64,000 bases of DNA from Vitis vinifera (taxonomy: Eukaryota > Streptophyta > Magnoliopsida > Vitales > Vitaceae), in the NCBI RefSeq assembly GCF_030704535.1, contig NC_081823.1, positions 218,501-282,500 of the forward strand, read 5' to 3'. The position numbers and the translations under genes were made by a program. The notes beneath the pieces were generated by a model. That model saw nothing but the letters and a program-made list of their open reading frames with translations. It searched no databases and was not told the DNA's origin. Position 1 is the stretch's first letter, and every line of letters begins with the position of its first letter. This document shows, in pieces, positions 33,340-55,530 of the stretch.

Positions 33340-36300
33340 ATTAAGAGTAAGAGAAACAAATTTTTTTTTTTTTTTTAAAAAAAAACTTTTAGAAGAAGAT
33401 AAAGAAGACCGACACATGAATGCAAGGAAAAGCAAAAGAAAAAAAAGAAAAAAAAAAAGGGAAAAACAAAAAATTGAAGGAGCAAGGGAAGAATATGAAC
33501 ACGTAAAGTTTCAGCTCTCAATTTCAAGGTCATCATGCCTAATAAGAGCATCACGAGACAATTTGGTCAAATGGGTTCTAGGTTTTTCATTGATTCGCAT
33601 TTTTTAAAAAATATTCTTTGAAAAAGAATTTCATCATAAAAAATTTTAATATACATGATTAAATGCTAAATTTTGACTGATAAAACTGATTAACTCTTAT
33701 GCATAATATGATATATATAGAAGGCTCCATTCCATGAGGGTAGAGAATTTTATTCCTATTTTCTAAAAATACATTAATGTCAATAGTATAAATTGATTAA
33801 AGTCATTCTCTTAAATAGCCCTTTAACAAAACTTGCATTGCGCATAAATATTTTAAAATTTTAACATTATTGAGATAGAATTTTCATTTTACGAGTCAAA
33901 ATATGAGAGGTTTATTTTAGAAAAAAGATTATATATATATAAAAAAAGATAGTAACATTTAACTCAATGTTAAACACATTTTATCTCATAAAAGAGTTTA
34001 ATAACATGTGTAATCCACTTTATTTTTCCACATTTTGCACATGTTATTCATGTTTCCTCTATTTCTTGAAGTAAACAAAGTTTTTTTCATCATAATTTGT
34101 AATGTGTCGGTTTGACTTTAATAATCGACTGTAAAACCATAATAAATAGTCATACTAATTACCTTGATTCAACATACTTCAATTATAGGTTAAGAGTTGG
34201 TATCCTTATTTTCTTTCCCGTTACGACATTATTTGATAAAAAATATCTATTTCTCTTAAAATATTTTTTATTTACCTTTTTATATGTCTTTTTTTATAAG
34301 GGTTTTGGAGCGTTTTTGTTTTTTTATTTTTTCTATTTCTAGATATGTGTGTGTATATAATTTTCAACGCTTCTATGTGAATATGATTTAGAGGAAAAGA
34401 AATGGAGTGAAAAAGAGCTTAGAAACAGAGATGTGTGTATGATTATAGAGAAATTATTGGATAGGGGGGTGGGACAGAGCTGCCTTAAAGCTGTAGGCAT
34501 GAGGGACAGCTGTGGGATCAATTTTAAGGACACCCCACAAGGACCTTTGCAAACTGGCCTGCCAAATGCCAAATTGGAAGTATGCAACTTGTCCTTTTTT
34601 CTCTTTGCGTTCTTACTTCTTCGTCTGCTTCTTCTTTCCTTTTCTTCTGTTTTTTCTCGATTCAAGAAAATGGTAAAATGGAGAATGGAGGACAGTCCAT
34701 TGTCCTTCACTAGTGGTCCTTGTGTTCTTAAGAAGGTCAGGACAACATTGTTTAGTCCCCACAACTGGGAGACCACTCTCCACTCTCTACCTATCTCCTT
34801 TAATGGACCCTACTAAAAATAACAAAAATATAATTATTAGTAAATATAATTTAATTTCAAAATGTAATATGTTGATCTCTCTTAAACTATGTTGAGGGAG
34901 ATAAAATAGGAAGGAAAAATGAAAAAAAAAAAACATAAAAATGAATTCAAAGCCAATAAATTATTTTTATTCTTTTTAAAATTTATTTCATTTAATTTCC
35001 TCCAATGCATAAGGATTAAATAAACTTAAAATGCATAAAATTTTAGCTAATTTTAATAATATTTGATTTTATTTTATATTTTTTAAGGTAAAACCAAAAT
35101 ATGAGAAAATCAATTTTGTATTTTTTTGATTCCCTTGCTACTTTATGAGAATCAAACATAGCTTTGAGATTTGAAGTACTTTAATTTTGAGTAGATTTTA
35201 TATTTGTGAAATATAATTTTATAAAAAATAAAGAATAAATTTGAAGTTTCACATAGCATATTTTTGTAAGTATGAAAATTAAAAAATGATGGTCGTTTCA
35301 CATATCATCCTAGTAATAACTCTTACAAGGGATTTATAGGAATTTTGCGATATCAAATATTAAAAATTTTGTTTGATTTACCCTAGATGAGATGGTTAAA
35401 ATCTCATTTAAGAGAAATATTTTTTTAGCTAAGATAATTAAAATTATTAAAAATATTTCTAATGTAAGTATTATACACTAAAAATGTTTATCTAAATCAC
35501 TCTCAAACGAATTTTCAATATCATCAACCAAACATCATGCTCCCATACATTTTATTTTTATTTCATCAATTTATATTTTTACACGGATAACAACACAAAA
35601 TCCAACAAAATTTGAATGATCAAGGAGTCAATGCAATTCTTATAACATAGTGAAGCCTTTGTTTTCTACCTAATGACAATTACATTCCACTTCCTTAGTG
35701 ATTATGACATACCAACAATCTCCCATTTTTTTTGGTCTCTCTAATTTAGAAAAGATTTTGGACTTAGGTAACCATATTTATTGACACCACTCCCAAGTGA
35801 TAAATACAATATTTGGCTTTAAAAGTGAAGTGGACGTAGACATATGACCACAAAATCAAGTAACAACATGACCTAATTGCCAGGGGAGGTATAGTACCTC
35901 TCAATCCTACTATCTCTCTCTCGTACACACAAAAGTTTGGTATAAAATTATTTTTTGAAGACCTGGAAAAAGCCCAGATGACGATGGGGATCGAGTGGGT
36001 GTGACCGTGTGAGCTACCCTTGAGCTCGGACGCTTTTTGGGTTGGAGTCTTTGGAAATGCTCAACCACAAGCTGCCATATAAAACTCACATTTATATTAA
36101 GTTTATTGCTTTAGGGGGGAAAAGGACCAACTTGCAATTTTTATTTTTTTTTATTCCTTAATGGTAAAATCCAAGTGGGTTATTTTGTTCCCAATTGGAT
36201 TGAAGTGGTCAAAAGTTTTTCTTTTTCTTTTTTAAATTCCAATAAATGAAATGTGTGAAATCAAAAGTTTGGTGAATCATTCAAAATTAAGATCATATCT

Positions 36301-36800
36301 TATAAGATAAAATGAAACAACATAAGTAATGAGATTACGATATAAACTGTTATTTTTTGATATTAAAAATATAAAAAAAGATTTTTTTTTCATTTAAAAT
36401 AAGTCAAACGGTCTAATAATTGTCATTAAATATGAGATAATTGGGATCCTTCTTTTAATTTATAATAGAAATTATTTATATTTAATAAATATTTATAATA
36501 TTTTATATTTTTAAAATTAATTTTTTTTTCATATCTTTCATTTTTTTCCATTTCTCATTAAATAATTTTTTTTTTCCATTGGCTTTTATTCTTTTTAGAG
36601 CCAACTCTTATATTACTTTATAATAAAATTAATTATAGTGTAAATAAAAAATTATTTTGTAGGATTATAAAAAATGAAAAAGCCAAGAATTTAGAATTCA
36701 TAAAACACGGCTAGTTCCGCGTTCCTCCGTAACAAGTTTCTGCATATAAAATAAATAAAAATATATAATATAATATAATAAAAAATAAAAAGGGAAAAAT
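33340..36800. other. intergenic: AT-rich with MITE fragments and a weak inverted repeat
   Basis: It holds a poly-T/poly-A junction (33361-33387), the MITE relative at 34893-35165, and an imperfect inverted repeat (34507-34546 against 34715-34767). No gene was recognised; the longest frame, at 34433-34816, has no family resemblance. Confidence 0.5.
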
Positions 36801-37127
36801 ACGTATTTAAAGAGACACACACCGCACAAACTTCGTATCGAACTCTTTCTCTCCCTTCTGTGATTAGGTCTGTTTGGTTTCTGGGAAAATTCCTAGAAAG
36901 TGGGGCTGAGGTGAAGTGATTTGGGAGGAGAGAGGTTCTTATCTGGTGACGACTTCAAAGGGAATTGTTCTTGGGAAGGGATAAATGTGGATGATTTTCT
37001 TGCATTAATTTCTTTATATTTTTTAATAAAATTTTTGTTATAGATTCACTGCTGTGCTGTGATCAGAATCAGAAGAAGAACAACAAGAGGGAGCGGAGGA
37101 GTTTCAGTTTTTTTTGGTTGTGGAAAG
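36801..37127 (+). promoter_or_regulatory. promoter and 5' UTR of the MAP kinase gene
   Basis: A TATA-like GTATTTAAAG lies near 36803. A C/T-rich transcribed-looking stretch follows (CGAACTCTTTCTCTCCCTTCTG). A leader intron probably ends at TTTTGTTATAG|ATTCACTG (about 37043). The start of transcription is inferred. Confidence 0.4.
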
Positions 37128-46477
<9,350 letters not shown>

Positions 46478-47380
46478 CTGGATGCAGAAATGTTGGAGCT
46501 GTACAGTTTGGGCTACTATTGCAGGGATGCTTTGGAGCAAATGGATCATGGAGCACAAAAGCTGTGGATGCCTCTTCTCATAAGAGAGTGAGGTTGATGT
46601 TGGGTTCTCCCACAATTTGGTTTGCTGATTGCGTCCCTATGGGATTTGTATAAATTATGTCATTGAATGTATGAGACAGAATAATTGTTTCTCTAACTTT
46701 TAATGATAGGAAGCCTCTTTTAACCAAATTTCCAAGCTTTTTCTTTCTATGTACATGGTTTTGATGACTGGTTAAATTTTAGGTGCAGTAGCAAACAGGA
46801 TGAGCAGATTAATTGGAAGAGAGAGGTCTAGGCTCTTGAAGGAGTTATGAAAAGGATGCCCATATGCCTTCCTGTTTTGCAAAACCCAAGTGAAAAGAAT
46901 GTTAATTTTGCTCCATAGGAATCAAGTCGAACACAATTGATAAGCCACACTCACCGTGTCTCTACCTCTTGCTTTTATATGACTTCTTCTTGCATCATCA
47001 CAGCACAAACATTATTTGATTCCAAATTAAGAGCAATGCCTATTATACCCCCTTCAATTTCTTTTAATTCACATGTCATTATTTCCTTCAAAGTATGATG
47101 CTAGTATTAACAATTTTTACTTCTCCATTATATTTCTCAATGTGTTGGTGGATACCCCTATGCAAGGGGAGCTTAATTCCTGTTGTCATCACCATCCCCC
47201 ATCGGGTGAGGATGAGGTGTGGGACAGTGAGAAGCAGAGGAGTGTTCATGATAGGGTAGAAAGAGGCTTTCAATTGGACCTAAACTCATATCAATTAGGG
47301 TCTTTGTTCCTCCTTGGGCTTTACAAGTAAATGGTCTAAATATATACAAAAACTCATATCATGTGAAAATGTCAGCATTA
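46478..47380. other. 3' UTR of the MAP kinase gene and spacer
   Basis: The first 250 bases are probably 3' UTR. No gene was seen in the rest; a 61-85 aa frame pair at 47073-47330 has no family features. Confidence 0.5.
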
Positions 47381-48370
47381 TAAGTGCATCGCATCTCTTA
47401 AGCGTTTTGTTGAAGAGTTGTCATGCTTCTTCCTTAGAAATCGATTCCACCTTGATATTTTCTTTGCACCCCATTCTTAGGCACACATCCTTTGATCTAG
47501 TGGTTATGATCAATGTTCCTCCATCAACTCCAATGGGAATTCCAACCTCTTGTGGTGCATAAACTTCCCATACATCATCTAATATAAGAACAAATTTCTT
47601 TATTTTATGCATTACGTTAAATAATCAAGCGGATCTTATCCTTTAATCTTCTTCATTTGATGAATATAATTTCACCTTTTTAGCAATATCATCTTCCAAC
47701 CTACAAATGCTTGATTCTTTTGATAGCAATAAACATGGCCAAAGGTATCCTTATTTTCCAATAGTCGATTATGAATACGAGTAACAACAATTGTTTTACC
47801 TACTCCCCTCATCCCCCAAACTCCAATGCTTTGGATTTCACCTTTCTCTAAGCGTGTCCAAATCCTCCCCATTTTATTTATTTATTTATTTATTTATTTT
47901 TGTGGTTTCTCCAATCAATTGTTTTGTTAGTAATGCCTCTCCTTCATCTTGAGATACATCAATCAAAAGCCCTTCAAAAATTTACCCCACTCAAGTAGCT
48001 CATCCACTTTTTTCATATTATCTTGAAATCGCCTTAGTAATCTTATTCTTGAGAAACATATTCTCTTTCCGACTTCTTGCTCTAGCTTTTGCACACCATC
48101 TTTTATTTGTTACACTTCTCTCAACCAATTTTCAACTTCCTTCTTTTCCTTCTTTCAACATTGATATCCTGCATTTTCTAATTTAGTAATGATATCGTCT
48201 TCACAACTCTTCAATCTTTCTATTTTCTCTCTTAAATTCGAACCATTCTCATCAAGAATCTTGTAATTGTTTAAGCATTCATAAATGAATGACTACATAT
48301 CTTTCAATAGCCCAATGCTTGTTGATGCACCTTCCACGTAATGCATTGCACCACACACCTGATTAAGAAA
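47380..48370 (-). pseudogene. CC-NBS-LRR (RPS5-like) resistance gene relic
   Basis: On the reverse strand: a coiled-coil part with stops (48360-47930, with KEVENWLREV and VQKLEQEVGKR), the P-loop GVWGMRGVGKT (47672-47872), GHVYCYQKNQAF just after it, the kinase-2 motif KKFVLILDDVWE and RNBS-B GTLIITTRSKDVC (47421-47612). The frame then hits a TGA where tryptophan is expected (EEA-stop-QLFNKTL) and similarity ends. Several stops and frameshifts are present and no leucine-rich repeats follow. In intact form such proteins sense pathogen effectors; this copy is dead. A (TTTA)n run (47873-47898) interrupts it. Confidence 0.85.
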
Positions 48371-48379
48371 CTTGGTCAT

Positions 48380-51300
48380 TAATATTTCAACTAAAAGAAT
48401 AAAAATATCAAGCAACATTGGAAATCCCTAATAAATTGATATTTTACTAAAAGAAAAAAATGGATGATTATTAAGATAATATAAATCTCGTTAGTAATAA
48501 ATCATAATAGCAATAATATTTTCTTAAGTTAATGAAATAGTAGTCATTCACAATTTAGTAAAAATAAGTCTTAGATGACAAAGTTGTGATGATTATTGTA
48601 TTCAAAGAAAGAGAAAGTATCGTCGTTATTCGATTCTTGCTATAAGTAGCTTTATTGCTTATTTATGCTAATTTGGAAGTTAAAAATCCCAAGTATGTTT
48701 TTAAAGGTCATTAAATTCAAGGCTACCCAAATATTATCTTCCTAACTCTTTAGGAAATTAAAACTAAACACTCTGAAAAAACACAATGCAAGAGTAGGTG
48801 GAAAGCCAAATATCAACATAATTTTATCAATTGAGCCATGGACTTTTTTCACATACTTGTATAATTCCTTAAAATTACTATTAAGTTTTCAAATTTTAGA
48901 GACTTATAAATTTAAATAAAAATTATTTTGGTTTTTCCTAAGCTATCCCCAATTTTTCTCCAAAGGAGCAATCAAATTTATTTCTAGCTAACCAGGGCAA
49001 AACCTTCCCACTTTATTAAGCATGTCATTAACATCAATTCTCATATATGTATATAAAATGACATTAAACATGATTTTAAGTAATTATAAGAAGTCAAACT
49101 ATTAAGGAAACACAATAAAAAAAGAAAAAGAAAAAGAAAAAAGGAAAGAAATCCTTAATCCTTTAATACTAACCAACATTTACCATTACATATATGATAC
49201 CATTCAACAATGAACTACACAAGAAACCCATGCAATCATAGTAAGTCTAAAAAAATGGAGTATTAATACTTGTGAACAATTATCAACTCAAAAAAAAAAA
49301 AAAACACAAAAGTAATAGCAAAGAACTGAAGACAAGCTGAAAATAAGTTGTACCTCGTTTATATGATTTGTCTGAAAGAAGCTTGATAACAAAGAAGCAT
49401 AAAATTGTGATGAAAACACTCGGAGCAGAAGAAGCTGAGAGATGTCTAAAAAGAAGGGGTAAAGTAAAGATGTATAATGGGTCATTGTTTGTTTGGTGGT
49501 GTGGCCAAAAGAAAGTAGACCCAACACAATAATGATAAAGATATTCATTGAAGAATATAGTGCGTGTGCTTTTGAAAAGATAAGAAGAAGAAAGAGGAGA
49601 TGTGGGGTTAAGCTGTTTCTAAATAATAGTAAAATCACTTCTTCACTTTCTATTCTTTGTTCCAAATCAGCATAAATTTTAGAATTCTCTGGGTTGGCTT
49701 TGGCTTTGGGGGATTAATAACAAAGTGCTGCCTTTAGCTCAAATTATGTTCCATCCTCAGTGAAGTGTTAAAAATTTTAAATAAGAAAAAATAAAATATA
49801 ATTAAAATTAGTTAAAGATTTATATATTTATAAAATTTAATCTTTATGTAGAATAAGAAAAATAAGTGAAATTAATTTTAAAAAATATATACAAATAATT
49901 TAATAACTTTAATTCTATATATATATATATTTTTATCTTTTATTCCTTTCATATTATCTTCACTGTTTTTCTTGCTTTACATATTTCCTTGAAATTTTCA
50001 AGAATTCTGATAAAAGATTATGCTCCCTACTTTCTTTGAAAAAGATGGAAAATTTTAGATAAAGTATGTGATTCCATTGTGCTCTACCCCCACTCCATTA
50101 TCTTCTATGAAACCTTCATATATTCAAGTCATTTAAATATTGGACTACTTCAACCTTTCAAAATTCTATAAATATTTTAGACGTCATATTAATTTATTCT
50201 ACATCCACTGTATTCACATTTGTATGCCTTCCAAATCTTTTGTACCACTTAACACATGTGCTTTCAAATATTCTATTAGACTATTACTACCTTTACTTGC
50301 AACCTTGAATATTTTTATTCTTCTAAAAATCTTAAGCTTTACTCTAATACCACTTATTACATGCTAGTGAAAGCTTCCATGTCACAATTAAAGTATTATA
50401 ATGACTTAAATTAAACTAATCCACATACCCGAGTTTGGCACAAGAGTAAGACATTTTGAAAATAATACCAAATATAGATATCTTTTAAAAATATTCATCA
50501 AATTAATATTTTGTTGTCATATCCCATTAAAGCATGGCTCACGATGGAGCATAGATATCGAGGTTGAGGATGTGGGTACTTGAAGCAAGAAAGCATATGA
50601 TGATATTGTAAACTCAAAAAAGTAATGTATGTATTAAGCTTTTTCTAATTTCACTATCTTGTTTTTCTTTAGTTTCCCTATGATACAATGAATTGCTTCT
50701 CTTATTTATAATGTAGCTAGACATAGTTGGTCTAACGATATTAAATCTCATCTTTGTTATGTCATTCAAAGAAGAATACAATGCAAACTTCTATTGACAT
50801 AACATTAATTTCTTTCATCTTGCAACTGGCGAATGCTTGACTCTTGAGAGTCACCCAATAAACATGGCCAAAAATAATTAACTCAAACCCAAAAAAAAAA
50901 AAATGGTAATAGCAAAGAAATGAAAAGGCTACACTACGAATCGAAAACAAGTCTTTTCCTTGTTTAATTATATGATTTTTCTGAAGGGAACTTGAAAGAG
51001 AACCAGAATGAGAGAGATTTGTAATTAGAAGAGGCAGCCAAAGAGGAAGGGAGAATGGAGAATGGTACGGAGGAATGGAAATGAAGATGTCTGCATGCCC
51101 AGTACTACAACAATAATTTTATATTACTGGCAAATCTTGTATTAATTATGACAGCCCATAATTGACTCACTTTTGTTGACTAATAATATTTTAAATTAGC
51201 TATATAGCTATGGTTGCATGTGATGATGGCAGCAAGCAGCCGTGTGTTGTTGTAAATATTAAATAATAAGGTGATGGTGATGGTGATGGTGAGGTAGCAC

Positions 51301-54154
51301 ACATCATATTATTGCATTATGAATAATTGGGAGAGAGGTGATCATAAGCTCTTGAAAAATTTAGAAGAAAAGGATGTCCATTGTCTTGCAGTGAGTGCCT
51401 AACTTGATATCACTTAGATTGTGCAGTGTTTGTCTTACAAGTCTTTTTCAATTTTTTTATCAAATGTTTCTCTAAGAAAAACTAAACAATTTTTCAACTT
51501 TTTTAAAGCATTTTTTATTTTTTATTAAATGTTTAATTTTTCTTCAAAAACATTTTTTAGGTTATAAGTGTTTCTAAAAAATACTATCAAATATACTTTT
51601 AATAACTTAATTTAATTTATTAAATAAATTAAACATATTTAGTAAAATAACTTAATATCATAACTTAATGTTCAACATAACTTTAAATATTAAATTAAAA
51701 TAGTTAATCTCAAATATCTTTTATCTTTTTTGTCCATATTTAATAAGTGTATTTTATAACCATGACTCAACATTCACAATCCATCTCTTATAATAAATAT
51801 TTTATCGTTATTTTATATATTCACTATACTTTAAATATTTTTCAAAAGTATTTAAGCTTCTCTGTGCTTGATGACTATGCCCTTGATCCTGGCCAAAGTT
51901 TCCAACAAATTAAATTTGAGTTATGTGATTAAAAGTGGAGAAATAACCATCAAGTTGGAAAATGCCCCCCCGGTTTAATTATGCTGAAACACTGCTTCTC
52001 CTTCCCACAAGGTTTCAGCCTTGTCTCCATATCCCTTTCTCTCACCATCATAGCTTAACATAGAACAAGGTTTAATGTGTACTTCATGATTCTGTTTTTG
52101 ACGGTCATAATTGGAAACAATAACAAGTATGATGAAAGTTGTGGGTTGGTAAATGGTAAGGATATAAACAGGGTGAGGCATAATCAGGAAGAGCTCCCCT
52201 GCCCAGGTTCTTGCTTGTACGTTGTAATTTTATTCCACATCCCAGTCCCATTCGCCTACTCATTGAGTCCCAAATACAGAAGCCATGTTGTGACTTGTAG
52301 GCATAACATGATGTCTTCAAGTGGATTTCATTTTTTTAAATAAAAACAACAACAATTTTGAAAATTCTTTATTAAAATATGAGACTTTTAAAACTATTTT
52401 GAAATCATTCACAGCATCAATTAAAAGTTATCTTTAACAAAATAATTTTAAAATTCATTTAATACCAAAGATTGAAAAATAGTTTTAAAAATACCATATT
52501 TTAATAAATATTTTTTTAAATTGTTATATTTTTTTCAAAATCCCTGTCTCCAAGGCTTGAGCCAACTCATGTCTTGATGGGTATAACATCTGCACAATCA
52601 TGTTTTACAGAGAATATGAATAGCCAGATTTATGTTCCCATTACCTCAATTTTTAGTCCCACAACCTCAGTAACATGAGTATGGGAGCAGGCCTCTTTAG
52701 TTCAAAATTTCAAATGCCCAATCTTTTTCTAAGAAAAACTAAGCATTAAATGAACCCCCAAGGAGGGAAATGAAAACTAAATATAAACTTCTCTCTTTCA
52801 AAAGAAGAGAGGCTGACTCCAATGCAGACATGCCTTTCTTACCAACACAAAAATCAATCAAACACATCAGGTAGCAACTTTTGTAAATCCAGTTTTAGGA
52901 CTTGGTTTCATATTTGAAAATTTGCTATTCAATTAGTTGCCTTCATGCTTGTATGCATACAACCAAACAGAACTTATAACAATCTATTACTTTTCACTGT
53001 AATAAACCTTTCATGCAACATCTAGCAAAAATAATACCCTACTGCGGTTATTAGTTTTTATAGCTGCAGAGAAAGAAATAAACCACAGAATCACCAAACT
53101 AATCTTGTAAGAGAGTGCAGAATGCATGGATGATTCATTCTCAGAGAAAGATATTCAATAATTCTTAAGGTAAACCCCATATCAAATACACACATTATGG
53201 TTTAAGAAAATCTGGGAAGGATGCAGAAATAAAATGAAAATGAAACTGATCTTGTTCCTAGATGAATGGCAGGGGGAAAGAAGCATGGAGTAAAGGAGAT
53301 GAATAAAAGGACTGGTCGAAGGAAGTAAAGAAATATCATTTGGGAACCATACAATTGCATTATTGATGAGATGCCATCACAAACAAGTAAAAAAATTCAC
53401 CATTATAAGAACCACACAATACAGCAGAAGTAAAGACTTATTGTTGTGGGAATCATACTATTGTTTTGATGAAGCCATTCACCACAAGGAAAAAAGAAAA
53501 CCATCAAAGGATACAATTTTGGTCATTATCTCTATAAATAAACTCAGAATACATATCACCAATTCCTGAAATCCCAACCAGCAGATCCACACCATTAACA
53601 TAAAAGTTGTAAGCCCCAAATCTTACTGAATCTTATGCTCTTCTCCAGGAGCAAAGAGCATATCTTTTTAGCCTCAGAAAGCCTGTTTGTTGTGAACCTA
53701 GAACATTTGCAATGCATCTCATCTTGACATGGTGCAATGTGAATCCAACAAGTCCATATTAGAGTCCTCTTGCCTACAGAAAACCTAAACTCAATGATCT
53801 ACTATGAATTCCCATTCAGATAGGGGCAAAGTTGTGTGCAAAGAGCAAAGAAAACTGTACAAGTCCTCTAGGCTAAATGAATCAACCTGATCTTCAAACT
53901 GAATCCAAATTTTTATTGCACAAGTCACAATCCAGCATCTCTTAGTCAAATCCCCTTGACCACTAGATCATATGAACCGCAAAGGGATCGAGGTATTAGT
54001 CAATTAACCACAACCAAAAAAAGAAAAAAAAAACACTAATAAAGACTACAAATTTAAACAAACTATCTAAAAACTAGGAAACTATAACATTGATCCCCCA
54101 ATATCCAATCGGCAGATCCATACCACTGAAATTGTAAGCCATGAGCCCCAAATT
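48380..54154. other. intergenic with an NBS relic, repeats and a hexamer microsatellite
   Basis: Apart from the NBS fragment at 50798-50878 there is an AT-rich MITE remnant (49760-49990), a (GGTGAT)n tract (51270-51292) and low-complexity A/T. The segments 49280-49400 and 50880-51000 look alike (TCAACTCA...poly-A...GTAATAGCAAAGAA), suggesting a local duplication. No intact gene was seen. Confidence 0.5.
50798..50878 (-). pseudogene. second NBS-LRR fragment
   Basis: About 27 codons read IIFGHVYWVTLKSQAFASCK, matching the segment that follows the P-loop in RPS5-like proteins and similar to the relic at 47.7 kb. It has no P-loop or kinase-2 of its own. Confidence 0.55.
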
Positions 54155-55312
54155 TCATTGCCTCTTGTCATCATCCCTGGCCACAATCTTGAACTTCCCT
54201 GTCTGCTGTTGCTGCAAGCAGAACACCACCACCCATTAAGAAAAACGCATCAAGTCATCGTTCAAAGCAGTGGCAACAAAAATGATAGATTAATTTACAA
54301 TATGAAATAAAATAATAATCACCTTCTTCCATAATTGAGTGTGATTCATGCAGAACCCAGCAACAATGCCACCCTTGTTCCTGCCTTCTCTGTACTCAAT
54401 ACAGAGCTCCTCCCTCAGCCCACAAGTCACATGGAATGCCAAAGGGCATTTGGGCTCAGAGCAATCGATGGCACACCCATTTGAACTTTTGCACACATAG
54501 CACTTCTCTTTCCACCTTCTCAATGGAACCTTAGAGCGATCTACACCATCTCGGCCTTCCGGGTCCTTGAAGAAGACCTCCGGAACAAGAAGAGCGCACA
54601 CTATGTGAGCCCACCGCCCATCCTCGGTGGGCTTCATGGCTCCACCAGTGTTTGGGCAGAGGCAGCAAGAGAAGGCCTTAGGATTCTTCTTGTTTTGAGA
54701 AGAATGAGAACCCAAGCATTGGTTGCAGAACCAGTCACCTTCAGGAACACCCTTCACGAGGGGATTGCCATAGCAGGTGGCGTGAACCATCAGATCACAC
54801 CCATCACAGAAGACAATTGGATCCGAAGGGTCTCCGTCGGTGCTCTGACACACAGCACATTCAATCCCATCGTCTTCTTCCTCTTCTTCACCTTCTTCTC
54901 TGCCGGTTTCAACAAATGTTTGGCCACTACCATTCACGACGGACGCTCCATTTTCCTTTTCCTTTTGCTCTTCTTCTTCCAATTCCGCTTTATCTTCCCT
55001 CTCCCCCTCAAAGCATGGATTGTACTCAACATTGAGGTCAAAATGAGAAACAGATTTGATTGGGCTGAAATCAGGCTGGACAGCCCACACCCTCTTCTTG
55101 GCAGGCAAGCGACATACCCCCACAGAAGCAGCCGCGATGGCGGGTTCTCGGGATTCTTTGCGCTTCTTTGCCGGTAGGCAGGTGGAGGTAATTGGGCCAT
55201 CAAGGTGATGCTCTTGCACTTGCTCTTTCTCTTTCTCTTTCTCCTTCTCCTTCTGTTGCAAGAGCCTCAACCTCTTGAGAGGGGGTAAGGCATGGAATTT
55301 GGAATCCATCAT
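54155..55312 (-). CDS. PHD plus extended-PHD finger protein, JADE/BRPF-like (348 aa)
   Basis: Two exons, 55312-54323 and 54211-54155, join in phase 0. The ATG codes MMDSKFHALPPLKRLRLL. A Lys/Glu repeat (KEKEKEKEKE, 21-30) and two basic AKKRK/AKKR patches (nuclear localisation candidates) precede a FDLNVEYNP motif (91-99, DLN-type, EAR-like) and an acidic stretch (109-148). A C4HC3 PHD finger spans 152-199 (ECAVC, FCDGCD, HATC, WFCNQC). An extended PHD spans 216-324 (CCLC, HIVC, CYVCK, FHVTCG, CMNH). PHD-knuckle-ePHD is the PZP arrangement of JADE, BRPF and AF10 proteins, which reads the histone H3 tail. Similar small plant proteins exist (Arabidopsis At3g14740, from memory). No enzyme domain is present, so it is probably a chromatin reader or complex subunit. 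Confidence 0.88.
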
Positions 55313-55530
55313 TGTTTGATATGGTTCACAGATTGTGAGAGAATGCAGTCGGAAGAATTTCTCGAACTGTTTGGAGGGTTTTCGTGAATTTTTTGGAGGG
55401 TTTTTTATTTTGGGGGTTTTGAATTGAAGGGAGTGGCGGTAGTGGTGGGACGAAGATGAAAAATAAACCCGGGAAAAAGAACACAGGTTTTTCAGTTTTA
55501 ATGTTTTTTGAGTTTGGCGGGAAACTCAAA
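55313..55530 (-). promoter_or_regulatory. 5' UTR and proximal promoter of the PHD gene
   Basis: A GC-richer stretch before the ATG at 55312, with poly-pyrimidine runs on the reverse strand. No convincing TATA box was seen. Beyond about 55600 the sequence becomes plain AT-rich spacer. Confidence 0.3.

Noticed and set aside
34339-34816. Overlapping 127-aa and 145-aa frames on both strands
   Set aside because: Neither has recognisable domains. Both arise from a short GC-richer patch with an inverted repeat, which is reported as a repeat instead.
49288-49665. 125-aa reverse-strand frame rich in Leu, Phe and Ser
   Set aside because: It is hydrophobic only because the DNA is A/T- and CT-rich. It has no start context, no motif and ends in a poly-F run from a homopolymer.
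54605-55177. 190-aa forward frame
   Set aside because: It lies opposite the PHD finger exon, whose zinc ligands are conserved; the forward frame has no motif.
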